A DNA stretch of 64,000 nucleotides, from positions 62,001-126,000 of the forward strand of contig NZ_FCOY01000005.1 in assembly GCF_900018785.1 (NCBI RefSeq). Reading direction: 5' to 3'. Positions 27,874-39,161 of the stretch are shown here, piece after piece. The notes under the pieces are model-generated. The model saw only the letters and a program-made list of their open reading frames with translations, was not told the origin of the DNA and searched no databases. This DNA comes from Xanthomonas massiliensis (GTDB lineage Bacteria > Pseudomonadota > Gammaproteobacteria > Xanthomonadales > Xanthomonadaceae). Both the position numbers and the translations under genes were made by a program. Numbering within the stretch: the first letter of the stretch is position 1; each line of letters opens with the position of its first letter.

Positions 27874-28485
27874 GTGATCGATCCGGACGGTTATCGCCCG
27901 AACGTGGGCATCGTGCTCATGCGGCAGGATGGCCAGGTGTTCTGGGCACGTCGCATACGCCGTGACGGGTGGCAGTTCCCGCAGGGCGGGATGAACACCG
28001 ACGAGACGCCCATCGAGGCGATGTACCGCGAGCTGCGCGAGGAGACCGGCCTGCTGCCCGAGCACGTGGAAGTGCTCGGCTCCACGCCCGGCTGGCTGCG
28101 CTACCGGCTGCCGGCGCGGGCGGTGCGCCACAACGAGCGCCAGGTATGCATCGGCCAGAAGCAGGTGTGGTTCCTGCTGCGCTTCACCGGCGAGGAGGCG
28201 CACCTGGACCTGGACGCCACCGACACGCCGGAGTTCGATCACTGGCGCTGGGTGGATTTCTGGTACCCGGTCGAGCACGTGGTGATGTTCAAGCGCGGGG
28301 TCTATGCCCGGGCGCTGCGCCACCTGGCGCCGCTGGCGCGCGGCGTGGCCGGCGCCGGCGTGTGCAGCATGCCGGCCAGCGCCCAGGAGGCGTGGATGCC
28401 CGGCAGCAACGCCGGCCACGACCGCCCGCGCAAGCGCCCGCGGCGGCGTCCGCCGGGCGGTCGGCAGAGCGGCAACGGCGAGTGA
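27874..28485 (+). CDS. rppH: RNA pyrophosphohydrolase
   Basis: 203 residues from a GTG at 27874 ([16 protein letters not shown]), chosen because E. coli RppH starts at the same point ([14 protein letters not shown]) and AGGAG sits eight bases before it; an ATG 48 bp upstream lacks these. The Nudix box runs from [20 protein letters not shown] to TGL. The enzyme removes pyrophosphate from 5'-triphosphate RNA and starts 5'-end-dependent mRNA decay. The C-terminal 45 residues, rich in Arg, Pro and Gly, are an extension common in this family branch. Confidence 0.92.
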   Translation: MIDPDGYRPNVGIVLMRQDGQVFWARRIRRDGWQFPQGGMNTDETPIEAMYRELREETGLLPEHVEVLGSTPGWLRYRLPARAVRHNERQVCIGQKQVWFLLRFTGEEAHLDLDATDTPEFDHWRWVDFWYPVEHVVMFKRGVYARALRHLAPLARGVAGAGVCSMPASAQEAWMPGSNAGHDRPRKRPRRRPPGGRQSGNGE

Positions 28486-28495
28486 ACCGTTGGAA

Positions 28496-28524
28496 TTGAC
28501 ATCGATTCGCATTTGCGGTTGAAT
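28496..28524 (+). promoter_or_regulatory. promoter with Fur-like box upstream of bfd
   Basis: TTGACA (28496-28501), 17 bp and TTGAAT (28519-28524). The overlapping 15-mer TGACATCGATTCGCA (28497-28511) read on the other strand, TGCGAATCGATGTCA, matches the Fur 7-1-7 pattern TGATAAT-N-ATTATCA at about 10 of 14 positions. Repression by Fur with iron is consistent with Bfd's job in iron release. Confidence 0.55.
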
Positions 28525-28565
28525 CGCCGACGGCACATCGGGTGTCGCCGGTCACGTCCATCGCC

Positions 28566-28769
28566 GTGTACGTTTGCATCTGCAACGGGGTCACCGACCA
28601 ACAGATCCAGGAAGCCGCCCAGGCCGGGTGCCAGAGCGTGGCCGAGCTGACCATGCGCACCGGCTGCGGCTCCAACTGCGGCTCGTGCCTGGGCGTGGCG
28701 GCCGAGCTGCTCGAACAGGCGCGCACCCGCCACCCGCTGCCGCTGCCGGTGCTGCGCAACGCCGCCTGA
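28566..28769 (+). CDS. bfd: bacterioferritin-associated ferredoxin
   Basis: 67 residues from a GTG at 28566 (VYVCICNGVTDQQIQ), the usual start of the family; a GTG at 28542 is possible but adds eight residues. The four [2Fe-2S] cysteines are in CIC near the start and CGSNCGSC. Bfd passes electrons to bacterioferritin to mobilise stored iron. It precedes bfr by 120 bp on the same strand. Confidence 0.9.
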   Translation: MYVCICNGVTDQQIQEAAQAGCQSVAELTMRTGCGSNCGSCLGVAAELLEQARTRHPLPLPVLRNAA

Positions 28770-28809
28770 CCCTGCGCGAGGCCGCCCGAGCCGCATCGGC
28801 ACGGGCAAC

Positions 28810-28826
28810 TGATCACGATTCGCGTT
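28810..28826 (+). promoter_or_regulatory. Fur-like box upstream of bfr
   Basis: TGATCACGATTCGCGTT shares TGA-CGATTCGC-TT with the bfd upstream site (28497-28513), at the same kind of distance before the gene. Shared sequence suggests one regulator for both. Confidence 0.4.
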
Positions 28827-28889
28827 ACTTCATCGCCGCGGCGATGCCGCTAGAGTGCGGTCCTGTGCCATGCCGGAAGGGTTCCCGCG

Positions 28890-29360
28890 ATGAAGGGCGA
28901 CGCCAAGGTCCTCCAGTACCTCAACAAGGTCCTCTACCACGAGCTGACCTCGATCAACCAGTACTTCCTCCACGCCAAGATGTTCAAGAACTGGGGCCTG
29001 GAGGAACTGCACGAGCACGAGTACCACACCTCGATCGAGGAGATGAAGCACGCCGACCGGCTGGCCGACCGCATCCTGTTCCTGGAAGGGCTGCCGAACT
29101 TCCAGGCGCTGGGCAAGCTGCGCATCGGCGAGAAGCCGCCGGAGATGCTGCGTTGCGATCTCGCCCTGGAAATGGAGGGGCGGGCCACGCTGGTCGAGGC
29201 CATCGCCCATGCCGAATCGATCGAGGACTACGTCAGCCGCGCGCTGATGGTGGACATCCTCGACGACGAGGAGGAGCACATCGACTGGCTGGAGACGCAG
29301 CTGGACCTGATCGAGCGGGTCGGCGAGGCCAACTACCTGATGGACAAGATCGAGGACTGA
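28890..29360 (+). CDS. bfr: bacterioferritin
   Basis: 156 residues, full length. All ferroxidase ligands are in place: Glu18 (HELTSIN), Glu51 and His54 (IEEMKHADR), Glu94 (LEMEG), Glu127 and His130 ([11 protein letters not shown]). Met52, the axial haem ligand between subunits, is present. It forms 24-subunit cages that oxidise and store iron. It likely works with Bfd immediately upstream. Confidence 0.95.
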   Translation: MKGDAKVLQYLNKVLYHELTSINQYFLHAKMFKNWGLEELHEHEYHTSIEEMKHADRLADRILFLEGLPNFQALGKLRIGEKPPEMLRCDLALEMEGRATLVEAIAHAESIEDYVSRALMVDILDDEEEHIDWLETQLDLIERVGEANYLMDKIED

Positions 29361-29406
29361 GCGCGGGCCGGCGACGGGGGCGCACCCGTCGCCCTGCGCG
29401 GGTGAT

Positions 29407-32058
<2,652 letters not shown>

Positions 32059-32060
32059 GG

Positions 32061-33983
32061 TCACAGGATCGCGTGGCTGAAGTCGAAATCCAGGTCGCGG
32101 CCGACGGACTGGACCAGGTTGCCCTGGATGTAGTCCACGCCGCCCATCCACACCGCGGCCGCGGTCTGCGCGTCCTCGATCTGCTGGCCGATCACCTGCA
32201 GGCCGGCCTGGTGGGCGGTGTCCACCGCCACGCGCAGGGCATCGCGCAGCGCCGGGTCGCGATGGCTGCCGGCAAAGCGCGCCGACAGGCGCACGAAGCT
32301 CCACGGCAGGCGCGCGATCAGGGCGTTGGCCTCGTCGCCGGGCTCGAACCGGCCCAGACAGAACTGCACCCCCAATGGCACCAGCCGGCTGCAGAAGTGC
32401 TGCAGCGTGGCGCTGTGCACCAGGGCATCGTCCAGCGGCACCTCCAGCACCAGCGCGTTGCCCGGCAGCTGGCGCTGGCGCAGCGAGGCGATGAGCCAGT
32501 CGGCGAAGGCGTCGCGGGCGAGGGTACGCGGGGACTGCGACACGAACAGGCGCAGCGCCGGCCCGGCGTGGCGGAAGTGCTCGAGCAGGCCGAGTGCGTG
32601 CTCGATCATCTGCTGGTCCAGGTCGGCGATGCGTCCGGCGGCCTCGGCCGCGGGCACCACCTGCGCGGCCGACAGCAGCGTGCCGTCGGGCTTGCGCAGG
32701 CGCAGCAGCAGCTGGTACTGCGCCTGCGCGCTGCCGGCCACGGCCACGATCGGCTGGTAGACCGGTTCCAGCTTGCCGTCCAGCATCGCCAGGTTCTGCT
32801 GCTCCTGCTCGGGCACGTAGGCGGCCACCCCGGACGGCGCCAGCCGTGCCTGCAGCATCGCCCGTTCGGCGGCCTCGATGGCCTGGCCGGCCTCGGCGAA
32901 GGTGCCCGGCAGCGGCACGTAGCCGGCCACGCCGCGCAGGAACAGCGGCTCGCCGCGCGCCTGGAACGGGGCCTGGGACAGGTGCGTGCACAGCCGGGCG
33001 GCCAGCGCCTGCGGGGCCTCGCCGGTACCGGCCAGCACCAGGAAGGCGTTGTCGCCGAGCCGGGTCATCGTGCCGGCGCCGGCCAGCGCGGCCAGGCGCT
33101 GGCCGGCCTGGTGCATCAGCTGCTCGAACGCGGCGTAGCCGTAGCGCTCGCGCAGGCCGATGGCCCCGGTCACCTCGATGAACAGCGCGCTGCCGGGCGT
33201 GCGGGCCTGCAGGCGCTGGTCCAGCATCGCGATCAGGCGCGGGCGCGGGGCCAGGCCGGTCTCGGCATCCAGCGCGGCCCCGGCAGGGCCGGGTGCGGCC
33301 GCCGTGGCGGGGGGCGGCGCGACGCGGGCGTTGCCCGGGATCGCCGCGGGGTCCGCGCCGGTATCGGCCTCGGGTTCGCCCTGCTGGCGTGCACGCTGGA
33401 TGCGGTTGGCGACCGCGGCCACCAGGTGGCGCGGCCGGATCGGCTTGACCAGGAAGTCGTCGGCACCGCCCTCGAGCACCTGGTACTGGCGCTCCGGATC
33501 GCGGTCGCCGGTGAGGAACACGATCGGCAGCAGCTGCCATTGCGGATGGCGGCGGATGCGTTCGGTCAGTTCGATGCCGCTGGTGCCGGGCAGGTGCAGG
33601 TCCATCAGCACCAGGTCCGGGCGGTAGTCCTCGATGGCTTCGATCGCGCCCTCGGCGCTGGCCAGCACGCGCGCCTGCATGTCCGCCCCGCGCAGGATGC
33701 TCTGCGCGAACAGGGCCTGGGTGCGGTCGTCCTCGATGACCAGGATGCGGTAGGGGGCGTCATCGTCGGCGGCCGGCGCCTGGGGCGGCGCCGCGGCCTC
33801 GGCCGCAGCAGCAGGTATGTCGGCAGCGGGCGTCGACGTGGCCGCTGCCACGTCGGCCACGTCGTCGCCCATGCGCCAGCGCTGCCAGTGGTCGGGTGGC
33901 GGCGTTTCGGCATGGCGCGGCCGGGACGCGGCCGGGACGTTCTCGCGCGACGGGCGGGAAGCTGGATCGATGATGGTCGTCAT
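32061..33983 (-). CDS. response regulator with degenerate GGDEF and EAL domains
   Basis: 640 residues. A flexible N-terminus precedes the receiver domain (ILVIEDDRTQALFAQSIL, phospho-Asp in LVLMDLHLPG, Lys in DFLVKPI). The GGDEF domain has TRLGDNAFLVLAG in place of the GGDEF signature, and the EAL domain begins YQPIVAVAG with QLLLRL instead of EALLR, so neither c-di-GMP synthesis nor hydrolysis is expected. The end (GVDYIQGNLVQSVGRDLDFDF) resembles FimX/Filp, which bind c-di-GMP in an inactive EAL domain and control type IV pili. It lacks the PAS domain of FimX. Very likely phosphorylated by the hybrid kinase encoded 2 bp downstream. Confidence 0.85.
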   Translation of the reverse strand: MTTIIDPASRPSRENVPAASRPRHAETPPPDHWQRWRMGDDVADVAAATSTPAADIPAAAAEAAAPPQAPAADDDAPYRILVIEDDRTQALFAQSILRGADMQARVLASAEGAIEAIEDYRPDLVLMDLHLPGTSGIELTERIRRHPQWQLLPIVFLTGDRDPERQYQVLEGGADDFLVKPIRPRHLVAAVANRIQRARQQGEPEADTGADPAAIPGNARVAPPPATAAAPGPAGAALDAETGLAPRPRLIAMLDQRLQARTPGSALFIEVTGAIGLRERYGYAAFEQLMHQAGQRLAALAGAGTMTRLGDNAFLVLAGTGEAPQALAARLCTHLSQAPFQARGEPLFLRGVAGYVPLPGTFAEAGQAIEAAERAMLQARLAPSGVAAYVPEQEQQNLAMLDGKLEPVYQPIVAVAGSAQAQYQLLLRLRKPDGTLLSAAQVVPAAEAAGRIADLDQQMIEHALGLLEHFRHAGPALRLFVSQSPRTLARDAFADWLIASLRQRQLPGNALVLEVPLDDALVHSATLQHFCSRLVPLGVQFCLGRFEPGDEANALIARLPWSFVRLSARFAGSHRDPALRDALRVAVDTAHQAGLQVIGQQIEDAQTAAAVWMGGVDYIQGNLVQSVGRDLDFDFSHAIL

Positions 33984-34033
33984 GGGATTCCCCTTGCCGG
34001 CCATTATGCGATGGCCGTCGCGGTGCGGCGAAC

Positions 34034-34633
34034 TCAGCGCACCGGCTGCGATCGTGCCGGCAGCAACTTCCTCATGCCGCGCCAGAGGGTGCGCCAGGCC
34101 CACCACACCGCCAGTGCACCGGTGAGGCTGGCCACCAGGACCACGACCAGGGCCAGCCACGGGTGGGCCAGCGCCAGTGCCAGGGTCGCGGTCACCACCG
34201 TGTCCTCGCCGACCGAGGCGACCCAGTTGCTGGCCGGTTCGGGCGAGGTGTTGAGCAGGGCGCGGGTGCCGGACTTGAGCGCGTGGCTGGCCAGGGCCAC
34301 GCCGGCGCCGGCCGCCAGTGCGCCGGTGCCGAGGTGGCCGTCCGGGGACAGCGTGGCCGCGGCCAGGAACGCCCCGGCCGGCACCCGGGCCAGGGTCTGC
34401 AGCAGGTCCCAGACCGAATCCACGCCCGGGATCTTGTCGGCGAAGAACTCCGCCAGCGCGAGCACCCCGGAGGTACCCAGCACCCACCACGATTCGGTCG
34501 GCTGCAGGGCCGGCGGCAGTTGCACCCAGCCGAGCAGGCCGGCCAGGCCGATGCCGAACACGGTCAGGTAGGCGCGGATGCCGGCCAGCCAGGCCAGCAG
34601 GATGCCGATCGCGAACAGGTGGGCTTCGGTCAT
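34034..34633 (-). CDS. DUF4126-family membrane protein
   Basis: 199 residues with about five hydrophobic segments. The family landmarks GIRAYLTVFGIGLAG and ALAEFFADKIPGVDSVWD are clear, as is the glycine-rich middle (GTGALAAGAGVALASHALKSGTRALLNTSPEPASNW). The biochemical role of the family is not established. Its start lies 80 bp from the divergent gene at 34713. Confidence 0.8.
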   Translation of the reverse strand: MTEAHLFAIGILLAWLAGIRAYLTVFGIGLAGLLGWVQLPPALQPTESWWVLGTSGVLALAEFFADKIPGVDSVWDLLQTLARVPAGAFLAAATLSPDGHLGTGALAAGAGVALASHALKSGTRALLNTSPEPASNWVASVGEDTVVTATLALALAHPWLALVVVLVASLTGALAVWWAWRTLWRGMRKLLPARSQPVR

Positions 34634-34712
34634 GGGCCCTCTCCCCGGGGCGGCCATCGCCTGTGGCCAGTGTTGGCATACTACCCGGCCCATCGCTCCC
34701 CCGGCCGTTGCC

Positions 34713-35456
34713 ATGAACAGACCGGTCACCCGATACCGCATCGTCGCCGGCAGCCCGGCCGCGCCGGCCCGGCGCTGGCTGCCGTGGGTGCTGCTGGCGG
34801 CCTGGCTGGCCTCGCTGCCGCTGGTCTGGCTGCTGGCCAGCCACCTGGCCGAGCCGCGCCTGGGCCAGGCGCGTGCGGATCTGGAACGGGCCCGGGCGCA
34901 GATCGCCGCGCAGCAGGGCGAGATCGCCCGCCTGCACCAGGAGCAGGCCAACCTGCAGCTGTCGGACAAGGTCAGCCGCGCGGCCAACACCGAAGTGCAG
35001 GCCTCGCTGGCCGAGCGCGAGGAGGAGATCGCCAGCCTGCGCGCCGACGTGGCCTTCTACGAGCGCCTGGTGGGCGCGACCGGGCAGCGCAAGGGCCTGA
35101 ACGTGCATTCGGTGGAGTTCGCGCCGGAAGCCGGGGGCACCTGGCACTACACCGTGGTGCTGACCCAGAATCTCAACCGCGGCGCGGTCAGCCAGGGCCG
35201 CATGAGCCTGGCCGTGGAAGGCGTGCGCCATGGCAAGCTGGAAACGGTGGCCTGGGATGCGCTGCACCAGAAGGCGGCCACGCCGGGGCAGGACTATTCG
35301 TTCCGCTACTTCCAGCAGCTGGACGGGAGCGTGATCCTGCCCAAGGACTTCACCCCGCAACGTGTGCGAGTCTCTCTGGCCGGCGGCGCCACGCCGGTCA
35401 GCCAGGTGTTCGACTGGAACGTCGCCGGCAACGGCAAACGAAACGAAGGGGAGTAG
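34713..35456 (+). CDS. membrane-anchored coiled-coil protein (DUF6776-like)
   Basis: 247 residues: one N-terminal membrane helix (WLPWVLLAAWLASLPLVWLL), a coiled coil of about 80 residues rich in Ala, Gln and Glu, then a globular domain (WHYTVVLTQNLNRGAVSQG). The gene before bactofilin in this order is usual in the Xanthomonadaceae. I recall the family number but could not verify it. The stop is 4 bp from the bactofilin start, so a link to cell-shape or envelope structure is plausible. Confidence 0.7.
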   Translation: MNRPVTRYRIVAGSPAAPARRWLPWVLLAAWLASLPLVWLLASHLAEPRLGQARADLERARAQIAAQQGEIARLHQEQANLQLSDKVSRAANTEVQASLAEREEEIASLRADVAFYERLVGATGQRKGLNVHSVEFAPEAGGTWHYTVVLTQNLNRGAVSQGRMSLAVEGVRHGKLETVAWDALHQKAATPGQDYSFRYFQQLDGSVILPKDFTPQRVRVSLAGGATPVSQVFDWNVAGNGKRNEGE

Positions 35457-35460
35457 GCAG

Positions 35461-35898
35461 ATGTTCGGCAACAGCAAATCCGCGCGCGACGGGCAGACCG
35501 TCGTCGATACGCTGATCGGACCGCAGGTGGTCATCAGCGGCGATGTGGTGTTCAGCGGCGGGCTCTACGTGGAAGGCCGCATCGTCGGCAAGGTGGTCGC
35601 CACCGAGGGCGCGCCGGCCTCGCTGACGCTTTCCGACCAGGGCAGCATCGAGGGCGAGGTGCACGTGCCGGTGGTGGTCATCAACGGCCGCCTGGACGGC
35701 GACGTGCATGCCAGCGAGCGGGTCGAGCTGGCCGCGGCCGCGCGCGTGCACGGCAACATCCACTACCAGGTGGTGGAAATGGCCGCCGGCGCGCAGCTGA
35801 CCGGCCAGCTCATCCACGCCGGCGCCCAGGCCGTGCTGCCGGCACCGCAGGCCGCAGACCGGGTCGAGGACGGCCAGGCGTTGCTCGCCGGCGCTTGA
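35461..35898 (+). CDS. bactofilin
   Basis: 145 residues. The right-handed beta-helix repeats of bactofilins are visible ([60 protein letters not shown]), with short disordered ends. Bactofilins polymerise without nucleotide on the inner membrane and organise peptidoglycan enzymes. GGGG AG precedes the ATG, and the gene is coupled to the coiled-coil membrane protein before it. Confidence 0.9.
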   Translation: MFGNSKSARDGQTVVDTLIGPQVVISGDVVFSGGLYVEGRIVGKVVATEGAPASLTLSDQGSIEGEVHVPVVVINGRLDGDVHASERVELAAAARVHGNIHYQVVEMAAGAQLTGQLIHAGAQAVLPAPQAADRVEDGQALLAGA

Positions 35899-35929
35899 TT
35901 CGGGGGGCGGCCGCCCTCATCCTGCGTGC

Positions 35930-36310
35930 ATGAGTACGCTCGTCTCCCTGCCCAACGCCGCGCCGGGCTACCAGTCGCTGGAGCGGCCGCTCGACTTCAC
36001 GCCCGCCGCCGCGGCCAAGGTGCGCGAACTGATCGCCGAGGAAGGCAACGCCGACCTGGCGCTGCGCGTCTACATCCAGGGCGGTGGCTGCTCGGGTTTC
36101 CAGTACGGCTTCGAGTTCGACGAGAACCGGGCCGAGGACGACCTGGCGGTGCAGACCGACGGCGTCGTCCTGCTGGTCGACCCGCTCAGCCTGCAGTACC
36201 TGATGGGCGCGGAGGTGGACTACACCGAGGGCCTGACCGGGGCCCAGTTCGTGATCCGCAATCCCAATGCCAGGACCACCTGCGGCTGCGGCAGCAGCTT
36301 CAGCGTCTGA
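35930..36310 (+). CDS. erpA: A-type iron-sulfur carrier
   Basis: 126 residues. The three conserved cysteines are in [11 protein letters not shown] and TTCGCGSSF, as in ErpA/IscA proteins, and [19 protein letters not shown] opens the domain. It inserts [4Fe-4S] or [2Fe-2S] clusters into target proteins. ErpA is favoured over IscA because there is no isc operon nearby and because of the position beside bactofilin that is usual for xanthomonad erpA. Confidence 0.88.
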   Translation: MSTLVSLPNAAPGYQSLERPLDFTPAAAAKVRELIAEEGNADLALRVYIQGGGCSGFQYGFEFDENRAEDDLAVQTDGVVLLVDPLSLQYLMGAEVDYTEGLTGAQFVIRNPNARTTCGCGSSFSV

Positions 36311-36326
36311 GCCGGCCGCGGGCGCG

Positions 36327-37226
36327 ATGTCCATCGCCGGTGCGCTGAGCGGGTTCGCCTTCGCCTCCTGTGCGCTGGATCGCACCGACGCGCTGCGCGA
36401 CGACGCCGATGCCGTCGCCGCCCTGTGGCCGGCCGCGCGCGTGCTGGTGCTCGACGCCGACGGCAGTGCGCTGGTCGGCACGGACGGCGCGCCGCTGCCG
36501 CTGACCGGCGCCCAGCTCGGCGGCGGTCCGGGCACCGCGATCTTCCTCGGCCTGGAACATGGCACCGCCTGGTTCTGCGTGGATGCCGAGGCGGTGTCGG
36601 TGCAGGCCCCGGCGCGCCTGGACCTGCGCAGTGCCGCCGGCACCTGGAGCGCGTCGCTGGCGAGCGTGTTCGCCTACGCCCGCGGCATGAACTGGTGGCA
36701 GGCACGCACCCGCTTTTGCGGCGTGTGCGGCGGCGCCATCGAGTTCCGCCGCGCCGGTTTCGTCGGCCACTGCGCGCGCTGCGGCAACGACCACTTCCCG
36801 CGCGTGGATCCGGCCGTGATCGCCGCGGTGAGCGATGGCCGGCGCCTGCTGCTGGGGCGCCAGGCGAGCTGGCCGCCGCGGCGCTATTCGGTGATCGCCG
36901 GGTTCGTCGAGCCGGGCGAATCGCTGGAGCAGACCGTGGTGCGCGAGGTCCACGAGGAAACCGGCGTGCGCGTCACCGCGTGCCGCTACCTGGGCGCGCA
37001 GCCGTGGCCGTTCCCGGGCGCGCTGATGCTCGGCTTCGCCGCCCAGGCCGAGCCTGATGCGCCGCGGGTGACCGGCGAGCTGGAGGATGCGCGCTGGGTC
37101 GAGCCGGAGGAGCTTCGCCCGGCACTGCATGGCGACGATCGCGAGGACGCGCCGCTGCGCTTGCCGCCGGCGCTGTCCATCGCCCGCGCGCTGATCGCCG
37201 ACTGGTACCACGCCCACGCCGACTGA
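36327..37226 (+). CDS. nudC: NAD+ diphosphatase / NAD-decapping Nudix hydrolase
   Basis: 299 residues. A zinc ribbon CGVCGG...CARCGN (about residues 130-155) lies before the Nudix domain, whose box begins GFVEPGESLEQTVVREVHEE and ends TGV. The NudC-specific SQPWPFP-like motif is AQPWPFPGALMLGF. The enzyme cleaves NADH and removes NAD caps from RNA. A less conserved N-terminal domain (FLGLEHGTAWF) completes it. The start is 16 bp after erpA. Confidence 0.9.
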   Translation: MSIAGALSGFAFASCALDRTDALRDDADAVAALWPAARVLVLDADGSALVGTDGAPLPLTGAQLGGGPGTAIFLGLEHGTAWFCVDAEAVSVQAPARLDLRSAAGTWSASLASVFAYARGMNWWQARTRFCGVCGGAIEFRRAGFVGHCARCGNDHFPRVDPAVIAAVSDGRRLLLGRQASWPPRRYSVIAGFVEPGESLEQTVVREVHEETGVRVTACRYLGAQPWPFPGALMLGFAAQAEPDAPRVTGELEDARWVEPEELRPALHGDDREDAPLRLPPALSIARALIADWYHAHAD

Positions 37227-37296
37227 GGCGCCGTGCCGGCGCTCGGCTAGAATCCGGGCGACGGGCGGCCGACCTGCCGCTGCCGGAGATCCCTGC

Positions 37297-38184
37297 ATGT
37301 TCAGCACCCTGCTCGCGGTGATCGTCGCGCTGGCGATCGGCCATGTCGCCCCGGCGGCGGTGGCGCAGCTGCGACGCTTCGCCTGGCTCGACGGCTGGGC
37401 GGGCTGGCTGGCGGGCCAGGGCGGGCTCGCCCGTGCCTGGCGCGGGCGCTGGGGCGCCGCGCTGGCCCTGGTACCGCCGCTGCTGCTGGTGGCGCTGCTG
37501 CAATGGGGCCTGCACGGGCCCTGGCTCGGCCTGCTCTCGCTGCTGTTCGCCGTGGCCGTGCTGGTCTACAGCTGGGGGCCGCGCGACCTGGACGCCGACG
37601 TGGAGGCGGTGGTCGAGGCCGGCGACGAGGCATTGCGCCGCGCCGCGGCGGCGGCGCTGTCGGTGGACGGGCAGTTGCCGGCCACCGATGCGCCGGCGCT
37701 GGTGGCGGCCACCGCGGCCAGCGCCCAGCGCCGCTGGTTCGCCGTGCTGTTCTGGTTCCTGCTGCTGGGGCCGGTGGGCGCGCTGGGCTACCGGCTGGTG
37801 GCGCGGCTGGCCTGGGGCGGGACCTCGGCGACCCTGGCACCGGCCGCGCGCGATGGCGTGCGCCGCCTGCTGGCCGGGCTGGAGTGGCCGGTGGCGCGGC
37901 TGATGGCGCTGTCGATGGCGCTGGCCGGCAATTACGACGCGGTGTTCGGTGCCTGGCGCGCGGCCGGCGGCAACCGCTGGACCGGCGACCAGGGGTTCCT
38001 GGCCACGGTGGCGCAGGCCGCGGTCAACGCCGAGCTGCGCGAGGACGAGGCCGAGGGCACGGCGCTGGTGCCCGCGCATCGCCGCCTGCCCGAGCTCCAC
38101 GACCTGATGAATCTGCTGTGGCGGATGCTGCTGCTGTGGCTGGCGGTGCTGGCGCTGTTCGTGATCGCCGGCTGGGTCGGCTGA
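37297..38184 (+). CDS. ampE: AmpE-like inner-membrane protein
   Basis: 295 residues with about four hydrophobic segments. The start (FSTLLAVIVALAIGHVAP), GPRDLDADVEAVVEAGDEA and RRWFAVLFWFLLLGPVGALGYRLV, with the last two helices, match AmpE, the CobD-related sensor protein named from beta-lactamase regulation. No ampD or ampG lies in the window. The exact role is uncertain; it may have nothing to do with resistance. Confidence 0.82.
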   Translation: MFSTLLAVIVALAIGHVAPAAVAQLRRFAWLDGWAGWLAGQGGLARAWRGRWGAALALVPPLLLVALLQWGLHGPWLGLLSLLFAVAVLVYSWGPRDLDADVEAVVEAGDEALRRAAAAALSVDGQLPATDAPALVAATAASAQRRWFAVLFWFLLLGPVGALGYRLVARLAWGGTSATLAPAARDGVRRLLAGLEWPVARLMALSMALAGNYDAVFGAWRAAGGNRWTGDQGFLATVAQAAVNAELREDEAEGTALVPAHRRLPELHDLMNLLWRMLLLWLAVLALFVIAGWVG

Positions 38185-38191
38185 GGCCGGG

Positions 38192-38617
38192 TCAGCCGAG
38201 CAGGCCGCCCGGCGCGAGCAGGCGGAAGGGGAACCACGGCAGGTTGCGCGCCACCCAGTAGGCCGGCAGCAGCACCAGCCACAGCCGCGGCTCCATCACC
38301 ACGCGCATCAGCGGCCGCAGCCGCGCCGGCTGCCAGCCCCAGGACCACAGCACCATCGCCGGCATCAGCGGCAGCGTGGCCATCGCCAGCGGATTCATCG
38401 CGAACGCGCGCCGCAGGTCGCCGTGCACCAACGCGTGCAGGGCCCGGGTCAGGCCGCAGCTCACGCACCAATAGCCGGTGAACAGGTGGAACATGCACGG
38501 CGGGAAACGGCTGCCCGGCGCGTTGGGATCGGCGGCCAGCAGGATCGCGGTGCCTGCCGTGGCGGCGGCCAGGGTCGCCGCCACGAAGCCCAGGCGCGCG
38601 GGCGTCAGCCGGATCAC
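38192..38617 (-). CDS. DUF2752 membrane protein
   Basis: 141 residues from a GTG that overlaps the stop of the preceding gene (GTGA). The signature FHLFTGYWCVSCGLTRALHALVHGD with C-x2-CG-T-R is characteristic of DUF2752, a small membrane family of unknown function. Three or four hydrophobic segments are visible. It forms a pair with the CD225-type protein, as is common in proteobacteria. Confidence 0.8.
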   Translation of the reverse strand: MIRLTPARLGFVAATLAAATAGTAILLAADPNAPGSRFPPCMFHLFTGYWCVSCGLTRALHALVHGDLRRAFAMNPLAMATLPLMPAMVLWSWGWQPARLRPLMRVVMEPRLWLVLLPAYWVARNLPWFPFRLLAPGGLLG

Positions 38618-38979
38618 CGCGTCGACTGGTACTGCTCGATGATCTGCTGGTACTGGGTGTAGCTGCCGCTGCTGACCCACCAGATCCCGTACACCAGCCC
38701 GATGATCGCCAGCGCGGTGGCCACCCAGCACCAGGTCTTGGCGCTGGCCGAGGCACGGCGCGCGCCGTCGATGTCGCCCTGGTTGAGCAGGGTGTTGACC
38801 TTGGTCGCGTAGACGATGGCGACGATGCCCAGCAGGCCCAGCGGGCAGCACAGGCAAGTGGCTAGCACGGTGGCGATGATCGCCCAGGCCAGGTGGTTGG
38901 GGACGTGGCCGGGGGCCGGGGCGACGGCCGGAGGCGGCACCGCCGGCGGCGGTGGAGGGACGGGCGGGACAGTGCTCAT
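38614..38979 (-). CDS. CD225/dispanin-family small membrane protein
   Basis: 121 residues. A proline-rich head (PPPPPAVPPPAVAP) precedes two membrane helices with the family pattern NHLAWAIIATVLATCLCCP and ALIAIVYA-like IVAIVYATKVNTLLNQGD; the cysteine cluster CLCC after the first helix is typical. In vertebrates the family holds the IFITM proteins; the bacterial role is unknown. It is translationally coupled to the DUF2752 gene. Confidence 0.82.
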   Translation of the reverse strand: MSTVPPVPPPPPAVPPPAVAPAPGHVPNHLAWAIIATVLATCLCCPLGLLGIVAIVYATKVNTLLNQGDIDGARRASASAKTWCWVATALAIIGLVYGIWWVSSGSYTQYQQIIEQYQSTR

Positions 38980-39161
38980 GGCATCTCCTTGCTGGGTGGC
39001 GGGGCCTGGCGGGCCGGTCCGGCGCATCGCGGCCGAGGCGCCGGACCGGCCCGCCAGGTCGAGTCCCCGGCGCCGCCGACCGGCGGCGCACGCCTGCATC
39101 CTAGCCAGCCGCGCACACGGCCGCCAGGCCGCGGCCGCGGCGCGGTCTCCCGGCAGACTTC

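Noticed and set aside
37297-38184. AmpE and the beta-lactamase-fold protein (60249-61493) as part of an antibiotic-resistance set
   Set aside because: They are far apart, AmpE here lies among housekeeping genes, and the hydrolase lacks the KTG motif of true beta-lactamases.
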